NCBI GenBank assembly: GCA_046327915.1
Contig: JAXLXO010000008.1
Span: 62,001-126,000 of the forward strand
Source of the DNA: VGTK01 sp046327915
Lineage (GTDB): Bacteria; Desulfobacterota; Binatia; UBA12015
Length of the DNA stretch: 64,000 nucleotides
Direction: 5' to 3'
Within the stretch, counting starts at the first letter, position 1. Every line of letters begins with the position of its first letter. A program made the translations under genes and the position numbers. Under the pieces are notes generated by a model. It made no database searches and was not told the origin of the DNA. It saw nothing but the letters and a program-made list of their open reading frames with translations. Below, piece after piece: positions 55,525 to 63,775 of this stretch.

Positions 55525-55944
55525 CTAGTCGCGCGCGATCGGCACGAGCGCGCGCAGCCGCGGGTCGCGCAACCACAGCGCGCCCCACAGCGCGATGCCG
55601 AGCCACACCGGGAACAGCGTGTGCGTCAGCAGCGGGTTGCCGACGCGGACGTGCGTCGCGACCGCGCCGCCGAGGTAGCCCGTGACGAGGATCGCGCCGA
55701 GCACCGCCGTCGCGGGGATCGCGTAGAGGATCGTGCTCGCGAGCAGCACGAGGCCGAGCGGCACCAGCACCGTGTCGGGGTAGCCGAGCTCGACGGTGCC
55801 CTGCACCACCGGGTCGACGCGCACGATCTTCCCGATCGAGTCGAAGACCAGGAAGAGGATGCACAGGCCGCCGAGCACGCGACCGGTCCAGAGCTGCGCG
55901 TTCGGGATGCCCGGCGCGGTCGTCGTCGTGGAAGCAGCGGTCAT
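55525..55944 (-). CDS. DoxX-like small membrane protein
   Basis: A 139-residue protein with four hydrophobic helices (LGGLCILFLVFDSIGKI, VLVPLGLVLLASTILYAIP, AVLGAILVTGYLGGAVATH, LFPVWLGIALWGALWL). The TGYLGGAVATHVRVGNPLLTHTLFP motif between helices three and four is typical of the DoxX-like family. Its role is unknown. ATG 55944 gives a short polar N-terminus rich in Thr; an upstream ATG at 55980 would add 12 residues. Its stop is seven bases from the convergent hydrolase stop. Confidence 0.8.
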   Translation of the reverse strand: MTAASTTTTAPGIPNAQLWTGRVLGGLCILFLVFDSIGKIVRVDPVVQGTVELGYPDTVLVPLGLVLLASTILYAIPATAVLGAILVTGYLGGAVATHVRVGNPLLTHTLFPVWLGIALWGALWLRDPRLRALVPIARD

Positions 55945-56052
55945 GGTCGTCCCTCCGATCTCGCGGCGCATCTCGCGCACGATCCCGCGGAGTGGTCGAA
56001 CGGAGCCCCGCCGGATCGACAGCGGCGGGCGATTTCTTTCGGGGACGACGGG

Positions 56053-57024
56053 TCAGCCGTTCGCCGCCGACGCGAACGCCTCGAGCTCGCGCGCGATGTC
56101 CGGACCCGCGGGCTGGTACGCGACCTCGGTCGCGCCCATCGACTCCAGCATCGCGAGCCGCTCGCGCCATCCGTCGCGCGACAGCGCGTAGCCGTTCGAC
56201 GCGAGCAGCTCGCCGGTGACGAACGGACGGTCGCGGTCGTTGATCGCGATCAGGTGGCGGTCGTGCAGGGCGAGGTGAAGCGTGCTCTTCGGCACGTCGG
56301 CGTAGGCCGCGGCCCACTGCTCGCCGTTCGGCAGCAGCCCGAGCTGCCGGTTCTCCATCGCGTAGTGGAACACCACCGGCGCGCCCGGACCACCGGCCTC
56401 GATCGCGCGCGGCGCGCCGGGATCCTCGCCGTCGTCGAGGACCGTGCCGAACGTCAGCACGACGCTCCAGTCGAAGCCGCCGATCGGAAACGGCGCGCCG
56501 AACACGCCGTCGCCGAGCTCGTGCGCGGCGGCGATCCCCTTCGGACCCGCGGCGGCGATCACGATCGGCACCTCGATCGGACGCGGCGGCGCGAAGCCCT
56601 CGGGGTGCATCATCTGCATCACCCCGCCCTCCCACTCGACCTGCTCGCCGCGCAGCAGCGCGCGCAGCGCCGTGACGTAGGCGCGGACGTACGACCACTT
56701 GAGCGGCTTCTGGCCCATGGTGTAGCGCCCGGTGAAGCCGGAGCCGACGCCGAGCGTGACGCGCTCCTGTCCGGCGATCGACACCAGGGTGCCGATCGCG
56801 GACGCGGTCACCATCGGGTGGCGCAGGCTCGGGATCATGACGCCGGTGCCGAGTCCGATGCGCGACGTGCGCTCCGCCGCGCGGCAGAGCTGCACCCAGA
56901 CGTCCGGGTAGAGCGCCGGCGAGTCGTAGAACCACGCGCGCGCGTAGCCGAGCTGCTCGGCGATGCGCGCGTGCTCGTGGCTGTCGTTCGAGGTCGCGAA
57001 GGCGCAGGACAGCGTCAAGCTCAT
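56053..57024 (-). CDS. LLM class flavin-dependent oxidoreductase
   Basis: A 323-residue luciferase-like TIM-barrel protein. SHEHARIAEQLGYARAWFYDSP is the first beta-alpha unit, RIGLGTGVMIPSLRHPMVTASAIGTL the flavin-side block, and RVTLGVGSGFTGR the third. PIEVPIVIAAAGPKGIAAAHELGDGVF follows. This pattern is common to F420-dependent and FMN-dependent members, and the cofactor cannot be decided from sequence alone. The substrate is unknown. It is divergent from the small secreted protein gene. Confidence 0.88.
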   Translation of the reverse strand: MSLTLSCAFATSNDSHEHARIAEQLGYARAWFYDSPALYPDVWVQLCRAAERTSRIGLGTGVMIPSLRHPMVTASAIGTLVSIAGQERVTLGVGSGFTGRYTMGQKPLKWSYVRAYVTALRALLRGEQVEWEGGVMQMMHPEGFAPPRPIEVPIVIAAAGPKGIAAAHELGDGVFGAPFPIGGFDWSVVLTFGTVLDDGEDPGAPRAIEAGGPGAPVVFHYAMENRQLGLLPNGEQWAAAYADVPKSTLHLALHDRHLIAINDRDRPFVTGELLASNGYALSRDGWRERLAMLESMGATEVAYQPAGPDIARELEAFASAANG

Positions 57025-57130
57025 GATCGGCTCCTCACGTGCGCGGGCTCACGCGCCACCGAAGATCGCACGCAGACAAGTCCGGGAATCGGCGCAAGGA
57101 TGGAGGTGAAGGCAGCGAAAGGAGTCCGCC

Positions 57131-57439
57131 ATGCGCCGCATCGCCGCAATCGTTCTGACCCTCGCCCTCCTCGCCCCGTCCATCGCCGGCGCCGCCGCGA
57201 CGCCACGGGACAAGTTCGGCAAGGCCGTCGCGAAGCAGGCCATCTCCGCCGCCGACGAGCTCGCCGGCAAGTGGAAGGCGCTGTGCGTGTGCAGGGCGAA
57301 CAATCGCGTCGGCGCGGTCGTCACCTACACGTTCACGGGGCAGCTCTACGCGACCTGCTCGGTCGTCGGCTTCGACGACGCGACCGGGGCCATCGACCAG
57401 ACGATCGACTGCCCCGACTACATCCCACTGGTCAAGTAG
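57131..57439 (+). CDS. Small secreted protein, unrecognised
   Basis: A 102-residue protein with a short Sec signal peptide (MRRIAAIVLTLALLAPSIAGA). An AAAGGAG ribosome site lies seven bases before ATG 57131. The mature part is Lys-rich at first (DKFGKAVAKQAISAADELAGKWKAL) then has CVC and two later Cys (ATCSVV, TIDCPD), suggesting two disulfides in a small beta domain. I do not recognise the family. Confidence 0.7.
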   Translation: MRRIAAIVLTLALLAPSIAGAAATPRDKFGKAVAKQAISAADELAGKWKALCVCRANNRVGAVVTYTFTGQLYATCSVVGFDDATGAIDQTIDCPDYIPLVK

Positions 57440-57460
57440 CGGGCGGGCGCGCGACAACTC

Positions 57461-58513
57461 TCACCCCTGCGCGAGCTTCCACGCCGTGTCCGCCATCGTG
57501 CGCGCTAGCTTGCCGACGCCGTCGGCGTTCGCCGAGCTCGCGTTGCCGAGCTTCGCGCGCATGGCGATGCCCTGCATGATCGCCGCGAGGCGGAACATCG
57601 CGAACACGACGTAGAACTCGAGGTTGTCGATGCGCGCGCGTCCGGTGCGCCGGCAGTAGGCCGCGACGTACTCCTCGCAGGTCGGGATGCCGAGCGCCTT
57701 GAAGTCCGCGCCGCCCATCATCGCCGAGGGCCCGACCGAGCCGAAGTAGCCCATCACGTTGTAGCCGACGTCGGCGAGCGGGTGGCCGAGCGTCGACAGC
57801 TCCCAGTCGAGCACCGCGACGACGCGTGGCTCGGTGGGATGGATCACCATGTTCTCGAGTCGGAAGTCGCCGTGCGCGATGCGCGTCTCGTCCCCCGGCG
57901 GGATGCTGCGCGGCAGCCACTCCACGAGGCGGTCGAACGACTCGACGTCCTCGGTCTTCGACGCTTCGTACTGCTTGATCCAGCGCGCGATCTGGCGCTC
58001 GAAGTAGTTGCCCGGCTTGCCGTAGTCGCCGAGCCCGATCGCGAACGGGTCGATCGTGTGCAGCTGCGCCATCGCGGCGTTCATGGCGTCGTAGATCGCG
58101 CCGCGCTCCGCGGGGTCCATGCCCGGCAGCATCGAGTCGCGGAAGATGCGGCCCGGCACGAGGTCCATGACGTAGAAGATCGTGCCGATGATCGACGGAT
58201 CCTCGCAGAGCAGATGCGCCTTCGGCACCGGATAGCCGACGTCGCCGAGCGCCCGGATCACGCGGTACTCGCGATCGACGGCGTGCGCCGACGGCAGCAG
58301 CTGCCCTGGCGGCTTCTTGCGCAGCACCAGGTGCCGCCCGCCTTCCGTCAGGCAGAAGGTCGGGTTCGACTGGCCGCCGGCGAACTGCTGCACGGTCAGA
58401 GGGCCGCGATATCCCTCGAGATTCTCCTCGAGGTAGCGGGCGAGCAAGTGCTCGTCGAAGCGATGGCGGTCCGAGACCGGACCGACTTCCTGGGGCTCTG
58501 CATTGTGGCTCAC
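57461..58513 (-). CDS. Phosphotransferase family protein (APH fold, acyl-CoA-pathway associated)
   Basis: A 350-residue kinase-like protein. The nucleotide part has FAGGQSNPTFCL and LVLRKKPPGQLLPSAHAVDREY with the Lys; the catalytic loop is RIAHGDFRLENMV and the metal loop VAVLDWELSTLGHPLADVGYN. This form resembles the ACAD10/11 N-terminal kinase, often found near acyl-CoA dehydrogenases, where it phosphorylates 4-hydroxyacyl groups. A role in fatty or hydroxy acid degradation is therefore a family inference. GTG 58513 is selected to exclude a polar Arg-rich extension. Confidence 0.88.
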   Translation of the reverse strand: MSHNAEPQEVGPVSDRHRFDEHLLARYLEENLEGYRGPLTVQQFAGGQSNPTFCLTEGGRHLVLRKKPPGQLLPSAHAVDREYRVIRALGDVGYPVPKAHLLCEDPSIIGTIFYVMDLVPGRIFRDSMLPGMDPAERGAIYDAMNAAMAQLHTIDPFAIGLGDYGKPGNYFERQIARWIKQYEASKTEDVESFDRLVEWLPRSIPPGDETRIAHGDFRLENMVIHPTEPRVVAVLDWELSTLGHPLADVGYNVMGYFGSVGPSAMMGGADFKALGIPTCEEYVAAYCRRTGRARIDNLEFYVVFAMFRLAAIMQGIAMRAKLGNASSANADGVGKLARTMADTAWKLAQG

Positions 58514-58614
58514 GGCGCGCAGGCTACGGGCGCGAGGTGCGACCGTCAACGGACGCGGCCGCACGACGGACATCCGCTCAAGAGGACGCCAGATTCGCCC
58601 GATTCACCGTGAGG

Positions 58615-60504
58615 ATGGGCTCTCCTCCCGACGCCGCACCTGCGCCGGACGCGACCGTGCGGCCGCCCGGCGACGCCCTCGATCCCGCCACGGCGTACCA
58701 GCTCGAGACGTCGCGCCTGATCCGCTCGCGCCTCGAGCCCGCCATCGCGCTCTACCTGCTGTTCCTCGGCATCGTCGTGGCGATCGAGCACATCACGCCC
58801 GGCAACCACGGCGTGGCGATCGCGTACGCGTTCGAGGTCCTGATCTGCGCGGCCGCGATCGCGGCGAACCGGATGCAGCGCTTCGCGCACGCAGCCCGCA
58901 CGATCGCAGTCGGCTGCATGTCGGCACTCGCCCTGATCATGCTCGCGTACAGCGCGGCGGTCGCCAATCCGTGGGATCCGGTCGCGATCGGACAGGTGTG
59001 CCTCATGACCTGCGTCGCGATCCTGCTTCCCTGGGGCTGGGCCGCGCAGCTCGTGCTGGTGACGGTCTCGTTCGGCGGGTTCCTGCTGACGATGCCGCTG
59101 CTGCACCAGACGAGTCCCGCCGTCTATCCGCTGGTCGCCCTGCTCACCGGCGGTACGACGTCGGTGTGGGCGGCGCTGCTGCTCGACCGCTACCGCTTCC
59201 AGTCCTTCGCGCACGCGGCCGAGCTGTCGTACGCCTACGCGCGACAGCAGGAGGAAGCGGAGACCGCCGCGGCCCTGCTGCACGTGAACGAGATGCTCGG
59301 CGGAGACGTCGGACGCGGCGAGTTGCTCGAGACCGTCAATCGCCTCGTCGTCGAGGCGCTCGGGACGGACTGGAGCTCGACGTTCGTCTTCGACGAGGAG
59401 CGGCGCGGCTTCCGCTTCGTCGGCAACGTCGGCTCGCCGCCGGACTCGAAGATCGAGTTCGAGAGCATCGACTTTCCGCCCGACGCGATGCCGATCTTCC
59501 GCGAGCTCAGCGCGGGACGCCTGGTCGAGATCGCGGACCCGGCCGCGCAGGAGATGATCCCGGCCGAGATGCTCGCGCACTGGGGCGTCGGCTCGATGCT
59601 CTGCGCTCCGATCTTCCGCCACGACCGCCTCGTCGGCGTTCTCGGCAGCGGCTACCACACGGTGCGCGGCCCGTTCTCGCGCAAGCAGCGCCGGCTCATG
59701 ACGGGCATCGCGAGCGCGCTCGCCATGGGCACCGAGAACGAGCGCCTCATCCGCGACCTGCGCGCTGCGAACCGTCTCAAGTCCGACTTCGTCGCGACCA
59801 TGTCGCACGAGCTGCGCACGCCGCTGAACGTGATCCTCGGCTACGCCGAGATGCTCGCCGAGCAGGCGCACGAGCGGCGCGACGTCGAGCTCTTCGCGAA
59901 GCGCATCGACCGCAGCGGCCGCGAGCTCCTCGAACTGATCGACGCGACCCTCGACCTCGGACGCATGGAGTCCGGTCGCGACGACCTGCGCCTCGAGGCC
60001 GTTCCGCTCGCGACCCTGCTCGCGGACGTCGAGACCGAGGTGGACGGCGTGGCCCGCGCGCGCGGCCTGTCGGTCGTCTGGCGGAACACCGTCGGCGCGC
60101 TCGTCGTCGCAACGGACCGCGTCAAGCTCAAGACCGTGCTCAAGAACCTGGTCGGCAACGCCATCAAGTACACCAGCGCGGGCTCGGTCACGGTCTCCGC
60201 GGACCGCGACGACGACGAGCTGGTGCTGCGCGTCGAGGACACCGGGGTCGGCATCGCGCCGCAGGACCTCGAGGCGATCTTCGAGATGTTCCGCCGTCTC
60301 GAGGGCGCGCAGGCACGCTCGGTCGCCGGTGTCGGGCTGGGCCTCTACATCGTCCGCCAGCTGGTCGACCGCCTCGGCGGCACGATCGCGGTCGCGAGCA
60401 CGCCCGGCGAGGGATCGGTCTTCACCGTCCGCCTGCCGCTGCGCGCGATCCGTGCCCCCGCGCCGGACCTCGGCGACCACCACCGCGTGCCCGGCGCGGG
60501 CTGA
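58615..60504 (+). CDS. Sensor histidine kinase, membrane + GAF + HisKA/HATPase
   Basis: A 629-residue protein. Residues 38-190 hold about six membrane helices, like a MASE-type sensor. Residues 230-375 form a GAF-like domain, and the HisKA domain has the phosphoacceptor His398 in MSHELRTPLNVILGY. The ATPase boxes are KNLVGNAIKYT (N), VEDTGVGIAPQDL (G1), FEMFRR (F) and GVGLGLYIVRQL (G2). No response regulator or receiver domain is adjacent, so it is an orphan kinase with a distant partner. A GAGG ribosome site precedes ATG 58615. Confidence 0.9.
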   Translation: MGSPPDAAPAPDATVRPPGDALDPATAYQLETSRLIRSRLEPAIALYLLFLGIVVAIEHITPGNHGVAIAYAFEVLICAAAIAANRMQRFAHAARTIAVGCMSALALIMLAYSAAVANPWDPVAIGQVCLMTCVAILLPWGWAAQLVLVTVSFGGFLLTMPLLHQTSPAVYPLVALLTGGTTSVWAALLLDRYRFQSFAHAAELSYAYARQQEEAETAAALLHVNEMLGGDVGRGELLETVNRLVVEALGTDWSSTFVFDEERRGFRFVGNVGSPPDSKIEFESIDFPPDAMPIFRELSAGRLVEIADPAAQEMIPAEMLAHWGVGSMLCAPIFRHDRLVGVLGSGYHTVRGPFSRKQRRLMTGIASALAMGTENERLIRDLRAANRLKSDFVATMSHELRTPLNVILGYAEMLAEQAHERRDVELFAKRIDRSGRELLELIDATLDLGRMESGRDDLRLEAVPLATLLADVETEVDGVARARGLSVVWRNTVGALVVATDRVKLKTVLKNLVGNAIKYTSAGSVTVSADRDDDELVLRVEDTGVGIAPQDLEAIFEMFRRLEGAQARSVAGVGLGLYIVRQLVDRLGGTIAVASTPGEGSVFTVRLPLRAIRAPAPDLGDHHRVPGAG

Positions 60505-60549
60505 GACCGGCGGCGGCCCGACTGCACGCGCGGCCGCGGTCAAAACAGA

Positions 60550-60579
60550 AAGGGGCCCCGGCTCGCGCCGGGACCCCTT
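60550..60579 (-). terminator. Intrinsic terminator for the Cys-rich secreted protein gene
   Basis: AAGGGGCCCCGGC pairs with GCCGGGACCCCTT around loop TCGC, with one mismatch in 13 bp. On the minus strand it is followed by TTCTGTTTTG, the best U-rich tail in the window. It lies 69 bases beyond the stop at 60649, and could also help end the histidine kinase transcript from the other side. Confidence 0.8.
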
Positions 60580-60648
60580 CGGGTCGAGTGGACGGATCCG
60601 GTCGTCACCGGGCGTCCATGAGGACGATCGAGCGTCCGACGATGCGGA

Positions 60649-61113
60649 TCAGAGGCTCGAGCTGCCGTCGATGAACGCGCCGCTCGGCGACTGGCAGTAC
60701 ACGGACGGGTTGAAGCCCTTCACGAGACCGGCGATCAGAGCGCCGTCCGCGAGGTAGTTGTGGCACGGGGGAAGACCCGGCGCCTTGGTGGCGATGCCCT
60801 GGATCTTCGCGGCGTACTTGATCAGCACACCCTTGCTCAGGTCGTTCAGGCAGGCCGAAACGCCCGTCGGCTTGTTCTTCGAGTAGTTCGCGGCGCCCTT
60901 CGAGTAGCACTTCTCGACCGAGGCGGCGAGCTTGGCGCCTTCCTTCGACGCCTTCTGGACGTTCTTCAGGATGGCGGGATCCGACGGGATGAAACCACCG
61001 CCGAACTCCGAGGGAAGGGGGCCCGTCACGTAGGTGCCCGCGAAGGCGGCCGAAGCCGACAGCGCGATGGCGACTGCGACGGTGGTGCTCAGAAGCTTCT
61101 TGATCATTCGCAT
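60649..61113 (-). CDS. Small Cys-rich secreted protein
   Basis: A 154-residue exported protein. AGGAG five bases before ATG 61113 fixes the start; the signal peptide is MRMIKKLLSTTVAVAIALSASAAFA. The mature protein is helical and Lys-rich with four to six Cys: VEKCYSKGAANY, SACLNDLSKGVLIKYAAKI, LPPCHNYLADG and SVYCQSP. The C-x3-L-x-K-G element repeats that of the secreted protein at 44962-45993. It may be abundant, as it has a strong ribosome site and terminator. Function unknown. Confidence 0.75.
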   Translation of the reverse strand: MRMIKKLLSTTVAVAIALSASAAFAGTYVTGPLPSEFGGGFIPSDPAILKNVQKASKEGAKLAASVEKCYSKGAANYSKNKPTGVSACLNDLSKGVLIKYAAKIQGIATKAPGLPPCHNYLADGALIAGLVKGFNPSVYCQSPSGAFIDGSSSL

Positions 61114-61391
61114 GTCTCCTCTTGGAGGTTGGTTTGAGGCCGTGTCCCCCCAATCGCGGGAATGTGCTCGACCAACACCTCCCCGCTTACGGCTAGCCAC
61201 GGCCGCAGCTGCACACCGTGTGAATTAGGCCACTGGAGCCGAGGATCAATGCACTTTCTTTAAGGCGAACGCCTGCTCAGCCCACATAGTGAGAATCAGT
61301 GACGTTTTTCTGCGCGAGGTTACCGTCAGCGGCCGTCCGGGCGGCGTTTTCGACTCACCCGGTGGACGAATTGACTCTGCGCCGACGGTTG

Positions 61392-61409
61392 ATGTACCAC
61401 TTGGTACAT
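61392..61409. promoter_or_regulatory. Palindrome overlapping the SRPBCC gene start
   Basis: ATGTACC-ACTT-GGTACAT is a perfect 7-bp inverted repeat ending within the ATG of the gene at 61408. It is preceded by TTGACT at 61371-61376. The 294-base gap before it is less GC-rich than its neighbours. A TetR- or MarR-type repressor encoded in this cluster is a natural candidate for binding. Confidence 0.6.
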
Positions 61410-61854
61410 GATCACCGAATGCAGCGTGGAGATCGAGGCCCCCGCGGTCGTGGTCTGGCAGATCTTCAGCGACGTGGAGCGATGGCCCGATTGGACCGCG
61501 TCGATCGAGCGCGTCGTCCCGCTCGACGGGCGTGACCTCGCACCCGGACGCCGCTTCGCCATCAAGCAGCCGCGCCTGCCGAACCTCGAGTGGTGCGTGA
61601 CGGAGATCGTGCCCGGCACCTCGTGGGCGTGGCGTCAGTCGGGGCCGGGCGCGACCGCGTACGCCGTCCACGAGGTCATCGCGCATGGCGCGTCGCGCAC
61701 GCTGGTCCGGCAGCGCTTCGAGCAGCGCGGGCCGATCGGCGCGCTGATCGGGCGGCTGTTCGCCGGCACGACGCGCCGCTACCTCGAGATGGAGGCCGCC
61801 GGGCTCAAGGCCGCGAGCGAGGCGCGCGTCGCACGTGATGCCGCGTCCGCCTGA
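61408..61854 (+). CDS. SRPBCC (polyketide cyclase/START-like) family protein
   Basis: A 148-residue protein with the helix-grip fold signature: CSVEIEAPAVVVWQIFSDVERWPDWTASIERVVPLDG, then LPNLEWCVTEIVPGTSWAWR, and a long final helix (LEMEAAGLKAASEA). The family binds hydrophobic ligands in a cavity; some members act in polyketide cyclisation or stress response. Its last codons DAASA are encoded by an 18-base repeat shared with the end of the gene at 62383. No active-site residue can be assigned. Confidence 0.85.
   Translation: MITECSVEIEAPAVVVWQIFSDVERWPDWTASIERVVPLDGRDLAPGRRFAIKQPRLPNLEWCVTEIVPGTSWAWRQSGPGATAYAVHEVIAHGASRTLVRQRFEQRGPIGALIGRLFAGTTRRYLEMEAAGLKAASEARVARDAASA
61837..61854 (+). 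repeat. Direct repeat copy 1 at gene junction
   Basis: GATGCCGCGTCCGCCTGA here is identical to 63217-63234. It encodes DAASA-stop of the upstream gene and includes an out-of-frame ATGCCGCGTCCGCC start-like run. Confidence 0.75.
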
Positions 61855-61891
61855 GCGGGCGGCGGCCCCGGCGCCACGACCGTTGCAGATG

Positions 61892-61920
61892 ATTCGGATC
61901 CGGACTATCCGGATTCGAAT
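61892..61920. promoter_or_regulatory. Inverted repeat over the MarR start, likely operator
   Basis: ATTCGGATCCGGA and TCCGGATTCGAAT form 13-base arms with one mismatch around CTA. The right arm runs into the ATG at 61919. MarR proteins commonly bind such dyads at their own promoters. Confidence 0.65.
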
Positions 61921-62386
61921 GGAACGGCTGCGGATCATCCCGGCGCTGCACCGGGCGACACATCGCGTTGGACTCTTTCTGCAGAAGCGAACGCCGCATG
62001 CGAGCCAGGGCGAGGCGCACCTGCTCGCGCATCTTCACGAGCACCACGGCGAGGCGACCGTCGCCGAGCTGCACAGCGCGTGGGCACACAGGCGCTCGAC
62101 GCTGACCGACATGCTCGACCGCCTCGAACGCCGCGGGCTCGTCCGTCGCACGCCGTCGGAGCAGGACCGACGCTCGGTGCGGATTCGCGTGACCGCCAAG
62201 GGCAGCCGTCTCGCGGCCGGTGTCCACGCCGAGCTCGTCGCACTCGAGGCGCAGCTGATCGGTCGCGCCGGCGACAGGGCGGTGCGTTCGTTCGCGACGG
62301 TCGCCGAGGACATCGCGGGCACAGCCGAGGAGCTCGCCAGCGCCGAGGGAACGCGTGCGCGTCCGCGGCGCCGGGCAGCGTCGTGA
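61919..62386 (+). CDS. MarR family transcriptional regulator
   Basis: A 155-residue winged-helix regulator. ALHRATHRVGLFLQK begins helix 1; EAHLLAHLHEHHGEATVAELHSAWAHRRSTLTDMLDRLERRGLVRRTPSEQDRRSVRIRVTAKG is the classic MarR wHTH and wing, with DRR. The start at ATG 61919 follows the inverted repeat; an upstream ATG at 61838 in the shared junction repeat would put the repeat inside the gene and is less likely. Its stop overlaps the GTG of the next gene by four bases. Confidence 0.88.
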   Translation: MERLRIIPALHRATHRVGLFLQKRTPHASQGEAHLLAHLHEHHGEATVAELHSAWAHRRSTLTDMLDRLERRGLVRRTPSEQDRRSVRIRVTAKGSRLAAGVHAELVALEAQLIGRAGDRAVRSFATVAEDIAGTAEELASAEGTRARPRRRAAS

Positions 62387-63234
62387 CGACGCCCGACGAC
62401 GACGCATTCCTCGCCGCCGTCGCTGCGGGCGAGAAGCCGGGCGGACGCTTCGCGCACGAGGACCACCTGCGTCTCGCGTGGATCGTGCTGCGGCGGGACG
62501 GCCTCGCGCGCGGCGAGGAGCGCATCGCAGATCTCGTCCGCCACCTCGCCGCCGCTCTCGGAGCACCGGGCCGGTATCACGAGACCGTCACCCGCGCGTG
62601 GACGCGCCTCGTCGCAGCGTCCCTGTCGGGAACGCCGGGCGACACGAGCTTCACGCAGTTCCTCGCCGCCAATCCCGCCCTCGCGAGCCGCGACGGCCTC
62701 GCCCGCCACTACAGCCCCGGACTGCTCGCAACGGCGGAGGCGCGCGAGCGGTGGGTGGCGCCGGATCGCGCGCCGCTGGCACACATGCCCTTCGACTCGC
62801 TCACGCGGGCGCGTCTCGACGTTCGCGCGCGACGGTTGCGCACCGCGTTCCTGGTCGGCGCCATCACGGACGCGCTCGCGCTGATCCCGATGCTGATCCC
62901 GTCGATGTCGTTCATCCTGTGGGGCTTCGAGGACCCCACCGCGCCCTACCGCTTCGCGATGGGCTACGCGGCGAGCCTGATGCTGGCGTGGACGGCGCTT
63001 CTCCTCTGGGCGGCGCGGCGCCCACTGGAGCGCGCCTTTGTCGCCCCGCTCACCGTGCTGGTGATCTACGGACTGGTCGCGACGGAGCTGCTGGGCGTCG
63101 TCGCCGGCGACATCGCGCGCTGGCGGATGCTTCCGACTCTGATCCTGCAGGCCGTGCTGCTGTGGCTCTTCGCCAGCGCGTATCACGGGTGGCGGATCGC
63201 ACCGTCGACGTCCCACGATGCCGCGTCCGCCTGA
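62383..63234 (+). CDS. Fusion of soluble His-rich-motif domain and four-helix membrane domain
   Basis: A 283-residue protein from a GTG start overlapping the MarR stop (GTGA). Residues 1-135 form a helical soluble domain with GGRFAHEDHLRLAWIVLRRDG, GRYHETVTRAWTRL, and a late ARHYSPGLLATAEARERWVAPD, a pattern met as a separate small protein in other genomes. Residues 145-270 hold four membrane helices, with MGYAASLMLAWTALLLWA and PLTVLVIYGLVATELLGVV. I do not recognise a function. It shares an 18-base end with the SRPBCC gene and overlaps the TetR gene by 17 bases. Confidence 0.75.
   Translation: MTTPDDDAFLAAVAAGEKPGGRFAHEDHLRLAWIVLRRDGLARGEERIADLVRHLAAALGAPGRYHETVTRAWTRLVAASLSGTPGDTSFTQFLAANPALASRDGLARHYSPGLLATAEARERWVAPDRAPLAHMPFDSLTRARLDVRARRLRTAFLVGAITDALALIPMLIPSMSFILWGFEDPTAPYRFAMGYAASLMLAWTALLLWAARRPLERAFVAPLTVLVIYGLVATELLGVVAGDIARWRMLPTLILQAVLLWLFASAYHGWRIAPSTSHDAASA
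63217..63234 (+). repeat. Direct repeat copy 2 at gene junction
   Basis: Identical over 18 bases to 61837-61854. It encodes the DAASA end of the fusion protein and, in another frame, the MPRPP start of the TetR regulator. Confidence 0.75.
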
Positions 63235-63775
63235 CGAGAAGCGTCGCCGCGCGCTGCTCGACGCCCTGGTCGACGCGTTCGCTGCGGGCGGCATCGGCGG
63301 CCGCTCGCTGCGCGAGGTCGCGGACGCGGTCGGCACCAGCCACCGCATGCTGCTGCACCACTTCGGCTCGCGCGACGAGCTGCTGCTCGCGATCGTGAAC
63401 GAGGTCGAGCGACGGCAGGCGGCAGAACTCGGCGCGCTGCCCGACGATCCCGCCGACGCGATGGCCGCGATGTGGAAGATCCTGCGCCAGCCGCGGCTGC
63501 GGCCCTTCGCCCGTCTGTTCTTCGAGTGCTACGCGCGCGCCGCACACGGCGAGGAGCCATTCACGCGCATGCTGCCCGGCGCGATCGACGGCTGGCTCGC
63601 GGCACTCGACGCGCGCAGCGACGGCAAGGGCGATCCGGCGCTCGCGCGCCTCGGCCTCGCCGTCTTCCGCGGGCTGCTGCTCGACCTCGTCGCGAGCGGC
63701 GACGAGCGCGGCGTCGACGCGGCGGCCGACCGCTTCGTCAAGCTGCTGCGCGGCGCCGCGCGGCGCCGGAGCTAG
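63218..63775 (+). CDS. TetR/AcrR family transcriptional regulator
   Basis: A 185-residue regulator. The HTH is RRALLDALVDAFAAGGIGGRSLREVADAVGTSHRMLLHHFGSRDELLLAIVNEV; the His-Arg-Met-Leu-Leu-His-His recognition helix is typical of one TetR subgroup. The C-terminal ligand domain is Ala/Arg/Leu-rich. It overlaps the fusion protein gene by 17 bases, so the two are likely cotranscribed, and its TAG shares bases with the TAG of the convergent gene at 63772. The regulated target is probably this cluster (inference). Confidence 0.9.
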   Translation: MPRPPDEKRRRALLDALVDAFAAGGIGGRSLREVADAVGTSHRMLLHHFGSRDELLLAIVNEVERRQAAELGALPDDPADAMAAMWKILRQPRLRPFARLFFECYARAAHGEEPFTRMLPGAIDGWLAALDARSDGKGDPALARLGLAVFRGLLLDLVASGDERGVDAAADRFVKLLRGAARRRS

